64,000 nt of DNA, from NCBI RefSeq assembly GCF_050490315.1, contig NZ_JBNPEO010000003.1, positions 372,001 through 436,000 of the forward strand, given 5' to 3'. The number at the start of each line of letters is the position of its first letter. Positions within the stretch are counted from its first letter, which is position 1. The notes below the pieces were generated by a model that searched no databases, was not told where the DNA came from, and saw only the letters and a list, made by a program, of their open reading frames with translations. Shown one piece after another: positions 34,408-41,796 of this stretch. A program made the position numbers and the translations under genes. Source of the stretch: JBNPEO01 sp050490315 (GTDB lineage: Bacteria; Actinomycetota; Actinomycetes; Actinomycetales; Micrococcaceae).

Positions 34408-35097
34408 CTAGGCCGTGTACCGCCACAATTCCGGGAGGGAAACGCCAGTAGTTGTGAGGAGCTCACGCAGCGTTGAAACGGATAAACCTACGACGGCGTG
34501 AGGATCACCTTCTACTCCAGCGATAAAAGCTCCACCCAGGCCGTCGATAGTAAACGACCCTGCGCAATGCAAAGGTTCTCCGGTGGCTACATACGCTTGG
34601 ATCTCCGAATCGAGCATGGTGACAAAATTCACCGTGGCAGAACTGAGCGCGCCGGCCCCGGCGGGGACTGTATCCTCCGGTACTGATTTGCCCTGTGCAG
34701 GCTCTTGCACTGAATCGCGGCAGTCCACTAACCAATGGCCTGTGTGCAAAACACCGCTTTTCCCACTCATCCGGGAGATTCGTTCGATGGCCACTTCGGC
34801 AGTGTACGGCTTGCCGTGGGCTTCGCCTTCAAATTCAAAGACGGAGTCGCAGCCCAGCACTAGGGCGCCTTGAGCCTCGGGCCGTGCTGCCACGGCAAGT
34901 GCTTTCACTCGCGCTAGCAACAGGGCGGTCTGCGCCGAATCAGCCGGTCCGTGCGCGGCAACTGCCGCGTCCTCATCCACCTCGGAGACCAAAATCTCGT
35001 GGTAGATCCCGGCTTCGGTCAAAAGCTTCGCGCGGGCCGGAGACTTTGAAGCGAGAATCAGGCGTACCGGAGTGGCGGGCGAGGTGCCTGCTGCCAC
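34408..35097 (-). CDS. maf: Maf family nucleoside triphosphate pyrophosphatase
   Basis: 229 residues beginning at GTG 35097. Typical parts: 'RLILASKSPARAKLLTEAGI', 'VLGCDSVFEFEGEAHGKP', the substrate-loop region 'HTGHWLVD' and 'CAGSFTIDGLGGAFIAGVEG'. Maf proteins hydrolyse non-canonical or modified dNTP/NTP to monophosphates. The start overlaps the previous gene's stop by one base (TAGTG). A stretch of about 25 residues in the middle ('DSVQEPAQGKSVPEDTVPAG') is longer than in most members. The link to accA3 is conserved in actinobacteria. Confidence 0.9.
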   Translation of the reverse strand: MAAGTSPATPVRLILASKSPARAKLLTEAGIYHEILVSEVDEDAAVAAHGPADSAQTALLLARVKALAVAARPEAQGALVLGCDSVFEFEGEAHGKPYTAEVAIERISRMSGKSGVLHTGHWLVDCRDSVQEPAQGKSVPEDTVPAGAGALSSATVNFVTMLDSEIQAYVATGEPLHCAGSFTIDGLGGAFIAGVEGDPHAVVGLSVSTLRELLTTTGVSLPELWRYTA

Positions 35098-35570
35098 TAG
35101 AGCTGACCTGGCTGTTGCTGGTGAAGCTGCTGCTGTTCTTCGGTATGTTGAGGCGCCTGGGACTGCTGGACCGAGCTCGACTGCCCAGATTGCTGGGCAC
35201 CTTGGCTACTCAAGTAGGCCGACTGGCCGGTGGCTCCGGGCTCGCCCTCGCGCAACGGAATGGCAAAAACTGCGGTGCCGTAAGCGCACACTTCAGTCCA
35301 GTTAGTACCCATTTCAGAGGTATCAAAACGCATTGCCACAATGGCGTTGGCGCCGCGCTGTTGTGCCTCGGCAACCATTCTGGCCATCACTTCTTGGCGG
35401 CTCTCGTAGAGCGCGCGAGTCATTTCAGGAAGTTCACCGCCACCCAAGGAACGGAAGCCGGCGAGCATTTGGGAACCGATGTCGCGTGAACGCACGGTCA
35501 GTCCCATAACTTCGCCAAAGACTGCATCAATACGGTGTCCGGGGATTTCGTTTGACGTAACTATCAACAT
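35097..35570 (-). CDS. YbjQ/UPF0145 family protein with glutamine-rich tail
   Basis: 157 residues. The first ~105 match the YbjQ family ('MLIVTSNEIPGHRIDAVFGE', 'GLTVRSRDIG', 'ARMVAEAQQRGANAIVAMRF', 'EVCAYGTAVFA'), which forms small oligomers of unknown role. The remaining ~50 are rich in Gln and Ser ('QQSGQSSSVQQSQAPQ', 'EEQQQLHQQQ'), an extension not needed for the fold. It is coupled to maf by a one-base overlap. Confidence 0.85.
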   Translation of the reverse strand: MLIVTSNEIPGHRIDAVFGEVMGLTVRSRDIGSQMLAGFRSLGGGELPEMTRALYESRQEVMARMVAEAQQRGANAIVAMRFDTSEMGTNWTEVCAYGTAVFAIPLREGEPGATGQSAYLSSQGAQQSGQSSSVQQSQAPQHTEEQQQLHQQQPGQL

Positions 35571-35580
35571 ATTTCAGAGC

Positions 35581-37272
35581 CTATCCGAGGAGAGCTGTCT
35601 TGAGTACGTCCAGCCCTAGCGAGCCGAGGCCAAGTGCGCGTGAGTGAAAGGACTTCAGATCAAAGTCTGCCCCTTCACGTTCGGCAAGTTCTGCACGAAT
35701 TTCTTCCCACAACCGTTGGCCCACCTTGTAGGACGGGGCCTGGCCGGGCCAGCCGAGGTAGCGGGTGAACTCAAAGTTCAATTGACCAGGGCTGATATCT
35801 AGGTTGCTGCGCAAGAACTCCAAGCCCTTGTCTGCTGTCCAGGTTCCTTCGCCCCACTCGCTGGGAACTTCTAGTTCCAAGTGCACACCAATATCGAAAA
35901 CCACACGGGCCGCCCGCATACGCTGAGCATCGAGCATTCCCATCCGATCGCCAGGATCGGACAAATAACCCAGCTCATCCATGAGCTTTTCGGCATAGAG
36001 TGCCCAACCTTCACCGTGACCGGAGACCCAGCAAATGTTTCTGCGCCATGCATTTAGGCTGCTGCGAAGGAAAGTTGCAGTGGCAACCTGCAGGTGGTGG
36101 CCGGGGACACCCTCGTGGAAAACGGTGGTGGTTTCTGACCACGTGGTGAATTGGTCCTCGCCTGGCGGGACTGACCACCACATCCGGCCCGGACGTTCAA
36201 AATCGTCGGAGGGGCCGGTGTAGTAAATTCCGCCGTCTTGAGTCGGTGCAATCCGGCATTCAAGCCGCTTCATGGGCTCCGGGATGTCAAAGTGGACGTC
36301 TACCAACTCCGAAACGGCTTTGTCGGAGAGTTTCTGCATCCACTCTTGCAGTGCTTCTGTGCCGTGGAGCTGACGTTGCGGATCGTTGTTCAGGATCTCC
36401 TTGGCCTCTGCGATGCTGGCGCCGGGCTTGATGGTGTTTGCCACTTCTTCTTGGGCAGCAATAATCCGAGCAAGCTCGTGAACACCCCACGCATAGGTCT
36501 CGTCCAAGTCCACCTCCGCGCCAAGGAAGGTGCGGGAGCCCAGGGAGTAGCGTTCGCGCCCTACAGGATCCTTTTCGGGTGCGTGCGGGAGGAGTTCGGC
36601 TTCCAGGAACCGGGCTAAGTCTTGGTATGCAGCGCGGGCGGCGGTAGCACCGGCGTCGAGCTTTGCCTGCAGGGTCTGCTCAAGTTCGTCACCATTCGCA
36701 CGGGCGCCGCTGGCCAAGGTGGCAAAAAATCCCTCGTTGCCAGCGTATGCAGTGGACTGTTCGACGACGGTACGCACCTGACGTGCGGCGGCTACTTGGC
36801 CGCGCTCGCGGGCCGCGAGCAGTGACTCTTTGTAGCCGGCCAGGGCGGCTGGGATGTTTGCCAGTCGTCCGGCAATGTGACCAAAGTCTGTAGCCGATTT
36901 TTGTGGCATCAAGTCGATGATGGCACGGATGTCTTGGGCAGGGCTCGCAATATTGTTCAGGTTGGCATCAGCCCAGCCAGACCGGTGGAGGTCTACCTCC
37001 AAGCCCATGCGCTCCCGCATTGCCGCGACCGTAACGTGGTCTACATCGTCAACGGGGGTGAGGGTATCCAGCGTGGCCAGGGTGTCCTGAGCCAGTTGTG
37101 CCAGTTGTTCGCCACCTGCCGGTGAGTAATCCGGGTATTCCTGCTCGTGACCGGGTAGGCCAAGCATGGTGGCGAGAGTGGGGGTGAGCTCGATCAGCTG
37201 GGCGGTGTACGCCTCGGCTGCGTCGTCGATGGCTGTTGCTGGGCGAGTGTGCGAGGCGGAATCTGTAGTCAC
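35581..37272 (-). CDS. DUF885 family zinc metallopeptidase-like protein
   Basis: About 563 residues, mostly helical, with no signal peptide, so cytoplasmic. The DUF885 metal motif is 'VFHEGVPGHHLQ' (HExxxxGHH), with a later 'SGHGEGWALYAEKLMDELGY' that supplies further ligands. The family resembles M32-like gluzincins; its peptidase activity is usually only predicted. GTG 37272 is one possible start (TTG 37278 is another); neither has a clear ribosome site. It is transcribed towards the YbjQ gene with 10 bp between them. Confidence 0.82.
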   Translation of the reverse strand: MTTDSASHTRPATAIDDAAEAYTAQLIELTPTLATMLGLPGHEQEYPDYSPAGGEQLAQLAQDTLATLDTLTPVDDVDHVTVAAMRERMGLEVDLHRSGWADANLNNIASPAQDIRAIIDLMPQKSATDFGHIAGRLANIPAALAGYKESLLAARERGQVAAARQVRTVVEQSTAYAGNEGFFATLASGARANGDELEQTLQAKLDAGATAARAAYQDLARFLEAELLPHAPEKDPVGRERYSLGSRTFLGAEVDLDETYAWGVHELARIIAAQEEVANTIKPGASIAEAKEILNNDPQRQLHGTEALQEWMQKLSDKAVSELVDVHFDIPEPMKRLECRIAPTQDGGIYYTGPSDDFERPGRMWWSVPPGEDQFTTWSETTTVFHEGVPGHHLQVATATFLRSSLNAWRRNICWVSGHGEGWALYAEKLMDELGYLSDPGDRMGMLDAQRMRAARVVFDIGVHLELEVPSEWGEGTWTADKGLEFLRSNLDISPGQLNFEFTRYLGWPGQAPSYKVGQRLWEEIRAELAEREGADFDLKSFHSRALGLGSLGLDVLKTALLG

Positions 37273-37346
37273 TCGCAAGAGCCTAGCCGGAGCGCTGTCT
37301 CACCGAAAGGACTTTCAGTTCGACCCGTGTTTGCGGGTTCTTTTTA

Positions 37347-37356
37347 GATATATATC
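37347..37356. promoter_or_regulatory. AT-rich palindrome upstream of the molybdate operon
   Basis: GATATATATC, a perfect 10-bp dyad in otherwise GC-rich DNA, 47 bp before the ATG of the HTH-TOBE gene. It is in the right place for a promoter -10 region or an autoregulatory operator of a molybdate-sensing protein. Confidence 0.4.
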
Positions 37357-37402
37357 CGCAGATGCGTTCCAAGGGCGGTGCGCTGGCGGTAGTCTGAACG
37401 CT

Positions 37403-37879
37403 ATGGCCGGAATCAAAATCAAGGACGCAGCGGTGTTCCTTGGAGTCAGTGACGACACTATTCGCCGTTGGGTGGAGAACGGGTCGCTTAGATCCCATGT
37501 TCCAGACAAGTCCCGTGATGCAGCCGAGCCCGGAGATCCAGGCAAACCTGGCAGTGCCGGGAACGAAGCTCATCGCGGGCCAGCTGAGGTTGACGCTGTG
37601 TCGCTGGCTGAACTGGCGAAGGCCAATGCGGTCTTGCCAGATGACCCCTCGGCGATGAGCCAATCGGCACGGAACAGGTTTGTGGGACTTGTGACAGAAG
37701 TGATCTCGGACAAGGTGATGTCTCAAGTGCAAATTCAGTGCGGACCGCACCAAGTCGTTTCGCTGATCAGCACCGAGGCAGTGCGCGAGTTGGGCCTCAA
37801 GCCAGGATCGGTCGCTGTGGCTGTGATCAAAGCAACCAACGTCATTCTGGAAGCTCCCCGTGCGCAACAAGGGCGCTAA
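37403..37879 (+). CDS. HTH (excisionase/MerR-like) plus TOBE molybdate-binding regulator
   Basis: 158 residues. The N-terminus is a short DNA-binding helix-turn-helix ('IKIKDAAVFLGVSDDTIRRW', 'VENGSL'). After a Gly/Pro-rich linker comes a single TOBE/Mop domain ('SARNRFVGLVTEVISDKVMS', 'LISTEAVRELGLKPGSVAVA', 'VIKATNVIL'). The same two-domain design is found next to mod genes in other actinobacteria, as a small analogue of ModE. It probably senses molybdate and controls the operon it heads. modA begins 20 bp before its end. Confidence 0.85.
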   Translation: MAGIKIKDAAVFLGVSDDTIRRWVENGSLRSHVPDKSRDAAEPGDPGKPGSAGNEAHRGPAEVDAVSLAELAKANAVLPDDPSAMSQSARNRFVGLVTEVISDKVMSQVQIQCGPHQVVSLISTEAVRELGLKPGSVAVAVIKATNVILEAPRAQQGR

Positions 37880-38702
37880 ATTAAGGGCTTTTGACTCAAG
37901 CGCGATTCAATCGAACTCCGCTGGGTCCAAGACGCACACGCGAGTGGGTTCAGCTGCCGTACTTACAGCGTCCATCGTTTCGGTAGCGATCCTGTCCTCG
38001 TGCGGCGAACCGGCTACCCAAAACGCTACTTCTGGTGAGTTGAAGGTTTTTGCTGCGGCGTCTCTGAAAGAGTCTTTTACGCAGATTGCTGCCGCGTTTG
38101 AACAAGCCCACCCAGGGGTCCACGTCTCCCTAAACTTTGCCGGTTCGTCGAGTCTTGTGACCCAAATTGCTCAGGGCGCGCCGGCGGATGTTTTTGCCTC
38201 GGCAGACCAAACAAATATGACCAAACTCGCTGATCAGTCATTGGTATCTTCGGCCGTTCCTTTCGCCACCAACAAGCTGCAGATAGTGGTTCCGCTGGAC
38301 AATCCTGCACACGTCGATTCACTCGCGAACTTGGCAAAACCTGGAACTCAGGTGGTTCTCTGCGCTCCGCAAGTTCCATGTGGTTCCGCGGCCAAACGTG
38401 TGGAAAAGGCCGCTGCTGTAAAGATCAAGCCGGTCAGCGAAGAATCTAATGTCAGCGATGTGTTGGGCAAGGTCCTAGCGGGCGACGCCGATGCTGGGTT
38501 GGTGTACGTCACTGACGCTTTGGCAGCTCGCGGGAAAGTAACGGCCATCGACTTCAGCGAGGCTGGGCAAGCAATCAACACCTATCCAATAGCGGCTGTT
38601 CAGGGCGGTAAAAATCCTGAAGCAAGCCAGGAATTTATTAACTACGTCAGCGGTGCGTCAGGTCAGCGAATCCTCAAGACTTCAGGTTTCGGTGCACCAT
38701 GA
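37860..38702 (+). CDS. modA: Molybdate ABC transporter, substrate-binding lipoprotein ModA
   Basis: 280 residues from GTG 37860. A long charged N-region leads to a lipoprotein signal ('LTASIVSVAILSSCGEP', with the lipobox Cys near residue 48). The mature part is ModA-like: 'LKVFAAASLKESFTQIAAAF', 'LNFAGSSSLVTQIAQGAPAD', 'VFASADQTNM', 'GLVYVTDA', 'YPIAAVQGGKNPEAS'. It captures molybdate or tungstate outside the membrane. The start overlaps the regulator gene by 20 bp, and the stop overlaps modB. Confidence 0.93.
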   Translation: MRNKGAKLRAFDSSAIQSNSAGSKTHTRVGSAAVLTASIVSVAILSSCGEPATQNATSGELKVFAAASLKESFTQIAAAFEQAHPGVHVSLNFAGSSSLVTQIAQGAPADVFASADQTNMTKLADQSLVSSAVPFATNKLQIVVPLDNPAHVDSLANLAKPGTQVVLCAPQVPCGSAAKRVEKAAAVKIKPVSEESNVSDVLGKVLAGDADAGLVYVTDALAARGKVTAIDFSEAGQAINTYPIAAVQGGKNPEASQEFINYVSGASGQRILKTSGFGAP

Positions 38703-39679
38703 GGACACCACCAAAAAGTGTCGAGGCAAGCGGCAACAACCGGGGGAGCAGAATCTCTCAGGCCGGGCGGGATGATGTGCACGGCAAACGGCAAGGTAGC
38801 CAGCTAAGCAATCGGCGTAGTTCTGAGAACAGCCGCGACCCAGGCAGCAAACTGAGCGGCCAGCGCGGCACTCAACAGTGGTTGGCTGAACCGCCGCTCT
38901 GGGTATTTCTGCTGGGCGGCCTAGCAGTGGTTCTGTTGATCTTGCCGCCAGCGGCAATGGCAGCTCGTGTGGACTGGGGAAACTTCGTTTCCTTGGTGTC
39001 ATCGCCCAGCTCCGTCACCGCACTGTGGTTGAGTATCCGGACGGCTTTGGCCAGTACATTGTTATGCCTGGTGCTAGGTGTCCCACTGGCAGCGTTGCTC
39101 GCGCGCACCAATTTTCGTGGCAAATCTGTGTTGCGGGCGCTTGTTCTTTTGCCGCTCGTTTTGCCGCCGGTGGTTGGTGGATTGGCCCTTTTGTACACCT
39201 TTGGGCGGCGAGGTCTTTTAGGACATAGTCTCGAGGTGTTGGGCGTTCAAATTGCCTTTTCCACCACAGCGGTGGTGATTGCCCAGACCTTTGTTGCACT
39301 GCCCTACCTGGTGCTAAGCGTTGAAGGAGCCCTCACAACTGCCGGGAGCGGCTTTGAAGCCACAGCTGCCACTTTGGGAGCTAGCCCGCGCAGCGTTTTT
39401 TGGCGCATCACGTTGCCCTTGGTGTTTCCGGGATTGCTCGCTGGAGCCGTGCTCTCGTTCGCAAGGAGCCTGGGGGAGTTTGGTGCCACACTCACGTTCG
39501 CGGGAAGTCTCGAAGGCACTACCCGCACACTGCCCTTGGAGATCTACCTTCAACGTGAGACTGATCCCGACGCTGCAGTGGCACTGTCGGTCTTGCTAGT
39601 GGTCATCGCCGTCATAGTGGTGGCGCTGGTGCACCGGGTGCCACGGAAATCAGCGTTTGCGAACGTTGGTGCACGTTGA
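38699..39679 (+). CDS. modB: Molybdate ABC transporter permease ModB
   Basis: 326 residues. A polar N-terminal extension of about 65 residues (Arg/Ser/Asn-rich) precedes five to six membrane helices with the ABC permease (EAA) loop 'ATAATLGASPRSVFWRITLP'. ATGA overlap with modA indicates coupling. It forms the channel for molybdate entry. The polar extension is unusual; a later start may be used, but the overlap start is the most natural. Confidence 0.92.
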   Translation: MRTPPKSVEASGNNRGSRISQAGRDDVHGKRQGSQLSNRRSSENSRDPGSKLSGQRGTQQWLAEPPLWVFLLGGLAVVLLILPPAAMAARVDWGNFVSLVSSPSSVTALWLSIRTALASTLLCLVLGVPLAALLARTNFRGKSVLRALVLLPLVLPPVVGGLALLYTFGRRGLLGHSLEVLGVQIAFSTTAVVIAQTFVALPYLVLSVEGALTTAGSGFEATAATLGASPRSVFWRITLPLVFPGLLAGAVLSFARSLGEFGATLTFAGSLEGTTRTLPLEIYLQRETDPDAAVALSVLLVVIAVIVVALVHRVPRKSAFANVGAR

Positions 39680-40755
39680 TTTCCCAAGCTGCTCAAGCTC
39701 CCCGGACCGGGGAGGGCTTGGAATTTGATGCAGCGCTTGATGAACGAGGGTTCGAAGTAGCACTGCGAGTTAAACCGGGTCAAACGGTGGCTGTGCTTGG
39801 GGCAAACGGCTCCGGCAAATCGACCCTCTTGGCGCTTATCGCCGGTCTCCTACGGCCAAGCCGCGGCCAGGCGAGCCTTAACGGAACTCCCCTCGTTGGC
39901 GTTGGAACAGCGGTGCCGGTGCATCGGCGTCGCACTGCTCTTCTGACCCAGGATGTTCGGCTCTTTCCGCACCTCAGTGTGCTGGACAACGTGGCATTCG
40001 CGCCCCGAAGCAGCGGGGTGCGGCGTGAGCAAGCGCGGAAGCAAGCTGGGCAATGGCTCACCGCAGCCGGGGTGGAAGCGTTGGCGGCCCGGCGGCCTCA
40101 CGAGTTGTCCGGCGGTCAGGCCCAACGGGTAGCCATTGCGCGGGCCCTGGCAGCCGAACCTGAACTGATGCTGCTCGATGAACCCATGGCAGCACTGGAT
40201 GTTGCAGCCACACCCCAGATTCGCCGATTATTGCGATCCGTGCTGGCAGCCAAAACCGCCATTGTGGTCACCCACGAGGTGCTCGATGCACTGATGCTCG
40301 CTGATTACACAGTGATCCTGAGGGCGGGTCACATTGTTGAACAAGGACTAACCCAACGACTTTTTGAGACTCCCGCTGACCCCTTTACAGCGCGATTGGC
40401 CGGGCTAAACTTCATCAGATCTGAACTCGATGGAGCAGCTTGGGCTACGGTTTTTCCGGCATCCTCAGTGGCCGTGTATCCGCAAGCTAGCGGTGCCGAA
40501 AAAAACAGCACCAGCAACCATGCGGCAGGGTACTCGGTGCTGATAGAAGACCTCGAACCCCAGGGCTCGCTGATTGCCGTTAGTGGCGTTGAAGTCACCA
40601 GCGGAGCTCGGCTCACCGCAGAGGTGCCAGCAGCCTATCTTGCAGCGCACTCAAGCGAACGTACGCACTCCATTGAACGCACGCACTCCATTGAACCCGG
40701 TGCAAGATGTCTATTCGTCCCCGAAGCTTCCGGAACCAGGACCTATCGGCTCTAA
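39676..40755 (+). CDS. modC: Molybdate ABC transporter ATP-binding protein ModC
   Basis: 359 residues from TTG 39676, which overlaps the modB stop (TTGA). Walker A 'LGANGSGKSTLLALIAGLL', signature 'HELSGGQAQRVAIARALA', Walker B 'LMLLDEPMAALD' and the H-loop 'IVVTHEVLDALM' are intact. The C-terminal ~130 residues are TOBE-like and end with a duplicated six-residue stretch (ERTHSI twice). It powers molybdate uptake, which NasA needs for its cofactor. Confidence 0.92.
   Translation: MISQAAQAPRTGEGLEFDAALDERGFEVALRVKPGQTVAVLGANGSGKSTLLALIAGLLRPSRGQASLNGTPLVGVGTAVPVHRRRTALLTQDVRLFPHLSVLDNVAFAPRSSGVRREQARKQAGQWLTAAGVEALAARRPHELSGGQAQRVAIARALAAEPELMLLDEPMAALDVAATPQIRRLLRSVLAAKTAIVVTHEVLDALMLADYTVILRAGHIVEQGLTQRLFETPADPFTARLAGLNFIRSELDGAAWATVFPASSVAVYPQASGAEKNSTSNHAAGYSVLIEDLEPQGSLIAVSGVEVTSGARLTAEVPAAYLAAHSSERTHSIERTHSIEPGARCLFVPEASGTRTYRL
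40658..40699 (+). repeat. 18-bp tandem repeat inside modC
   Basis: The unit GAACG(T/C)ACGCACTCCATT occurs twice in a row, followed by GAAC, and encodes 'ERTHSIERTHSIE'. It lies in the loop before the last TOBE strands, where length changes are probably tolerated. Confidence 0.6.
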
Positions 40756-40783
40756 GTGAGCGCTCAGTCTCATTCCCTGAGCA

Positions 40784-41509
40784 TCAGTAAGTCTCCCGGG
40801 CTATTGCGGCCGAGGTAGGGGAGCTAAGAAATTCAAGAAGCCCTTTGAGTGGAGCCGGATAGTTATGGGGTTCAAGTGCTTGGGCTAGGTGGGCGCCGTA
40901 GTCAATCTTGCGTCCGCTGGTGGTACCCATAAAGCGGCGCAATTGCGCGGTGGCGGGCCGTCCGCGCTGTGCTGGTTGAGCTTGAAACATTCGGAAACGT
41001 TCAAGGTCCTGATACTGGGCCAACACATTTTCTACCGCGTTGACACCAAGGGACCGGATCAGTTCATCTTCAAGATCCGCGTCACACACAAAAAAGCCAA
41101 GCCGCGAGAGCTCCTTGATGGTGTGGCCAGCACCGAGTTCCTCGCGTTCCAAAGCGCGAGCAAAAAAACCGTATTCGCCGTGGTCCACCAAACCTGCCAA
41201 CCGGAGGTTCAACGCATCCGGGGCAAAGTAAGGCATAAACGCCCCAATGTTTGTGGCACCACCAATGTCCAAAAAACAAACACCCGCGTGGTCTACGTCC
41301 AATCCAGAACCAGCCGCCATTACTTCAACGGCAGCAAGATCACTCAAACCCTCTAGAAACACCACGGTGCGGACCAGTTGAGCAGCAACGGCTAGGTGAA
41401 CGCGTTCCCCGGCAGCATCATCGTCCTGATTGATCCACGCGAGGACGTCAGCACGGAACTTAGCCATCGGCTGGGACAAATCCGCGGGCCGTGATGCGAG
41501 GGCGCCCAC
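40784..41509 (-). CDS. TOPRIM-domain protein (OLD-family endonuclease-like)
   Basis: 241 residues from GTG 41509, which has a strong GGAGGTGA site 8-10 bp upstream. The middle carries a TOPRIM-like core: 'TVVFLEGLSDLAAVEVMAA' with Glu53, and 'GVCFLDIGGATNIGAFMPYF' with Asp81. This matches the DUF/TOPRIM proteins annotated as ATP-dependent OLD endonucleases in actinobacteria, but no ATPase domain is present, so a nuclease role is not established. It follows accE after 29 bp. Confidence 0.6.
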   Translation of the reverse strand: MGALASRPADLSQPMAKFRADVLAWINQDDDAAGERVHLAVAAQLVRTVVFLEGLSDLAAVEVMAAGSGLDVDHAGVCFLDIGGATNIGAFMPYFAPDALNLRLAGLVDHGEYGFFARALEREELGAGHTIKELSRLGFFVCDADLEDELIRSLGVNAVENVLAQYQDLERFRMFQAQPAQRGRPATAQLRRFMGTTSGRKIDYGAHLAQALEPHNYPAPLKGLLEFLSSPTSAAIARETY

Positions 41510-41538
41510 GGAAGTTTCACCTCCGAAGCGCGGGGAAT

Positions 41539-41796
41539 TTAGCCCCGGCTGCGCCGCCAAGAACCTGGTCCTGGTCGGGGATCCAAACGTAGCGCCGCCC
41601 GTCGAATCCAGCTCCTCGAACGGGCCTGGCCCTGGCTGCTGCCAGCGTCGCCGTTAGTTTCATCGGCACCAATGGCCAGAACGACGGCGGTAAGAGCCGC
41701 CAGCTCTTCAGCGTTCGGTTCGCCCTTGGTGACCTGCAAAAGGGGAGCTGGGGTCCCGCCGTCGGGCCCGTCTTTAGCTTCCTTGTTCCTACTCAC
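41539..41796 (-). CDS. accE: Acyl-CoA carboxylase epsilon subunit
   Basis: 85 residues from GTG 41796. The core 'LLQVTKGEPNAEELAALTAVVLAI' is the AccE/PccE signature, a small subunit that bridges and stimulates the alpha and beta subunits in actinobacteria. It ends in a basic, Arg/Trp-rich tail. The GTGA overlap with accD5 shows coupling. The protein is too small to be found by function alone, but position and motif agree. Confidence 0.9.
   Translation of the reverse strand: MSRNKEAKDGPDGGTPAPLLQVTKGEPNAEELAALTAVVLAIGADETNGDAGSSQGQARSRSWIRRAALRLDPRPGPGSWRRSRG

Noticed and set aside
37322..37346. ACCCG-TGTTTG-CGGGT hairpin followed by TCTTTTT, terminator-like on the plus strand
   Set aside because: The stem is only 5 bp and no plus-strand gene precedes it; it could act as an attenuator only if a promoter lies further upstream, for which I see no evidence.
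40756..40783. TGAGCGCTCA palindrome and GCTCAG/CTGAGC stem after modC
   Set aside because: The stem is short, without a T-run, and lies at the end of the convergent TOPRIM gene; insufficient for a terminator call.
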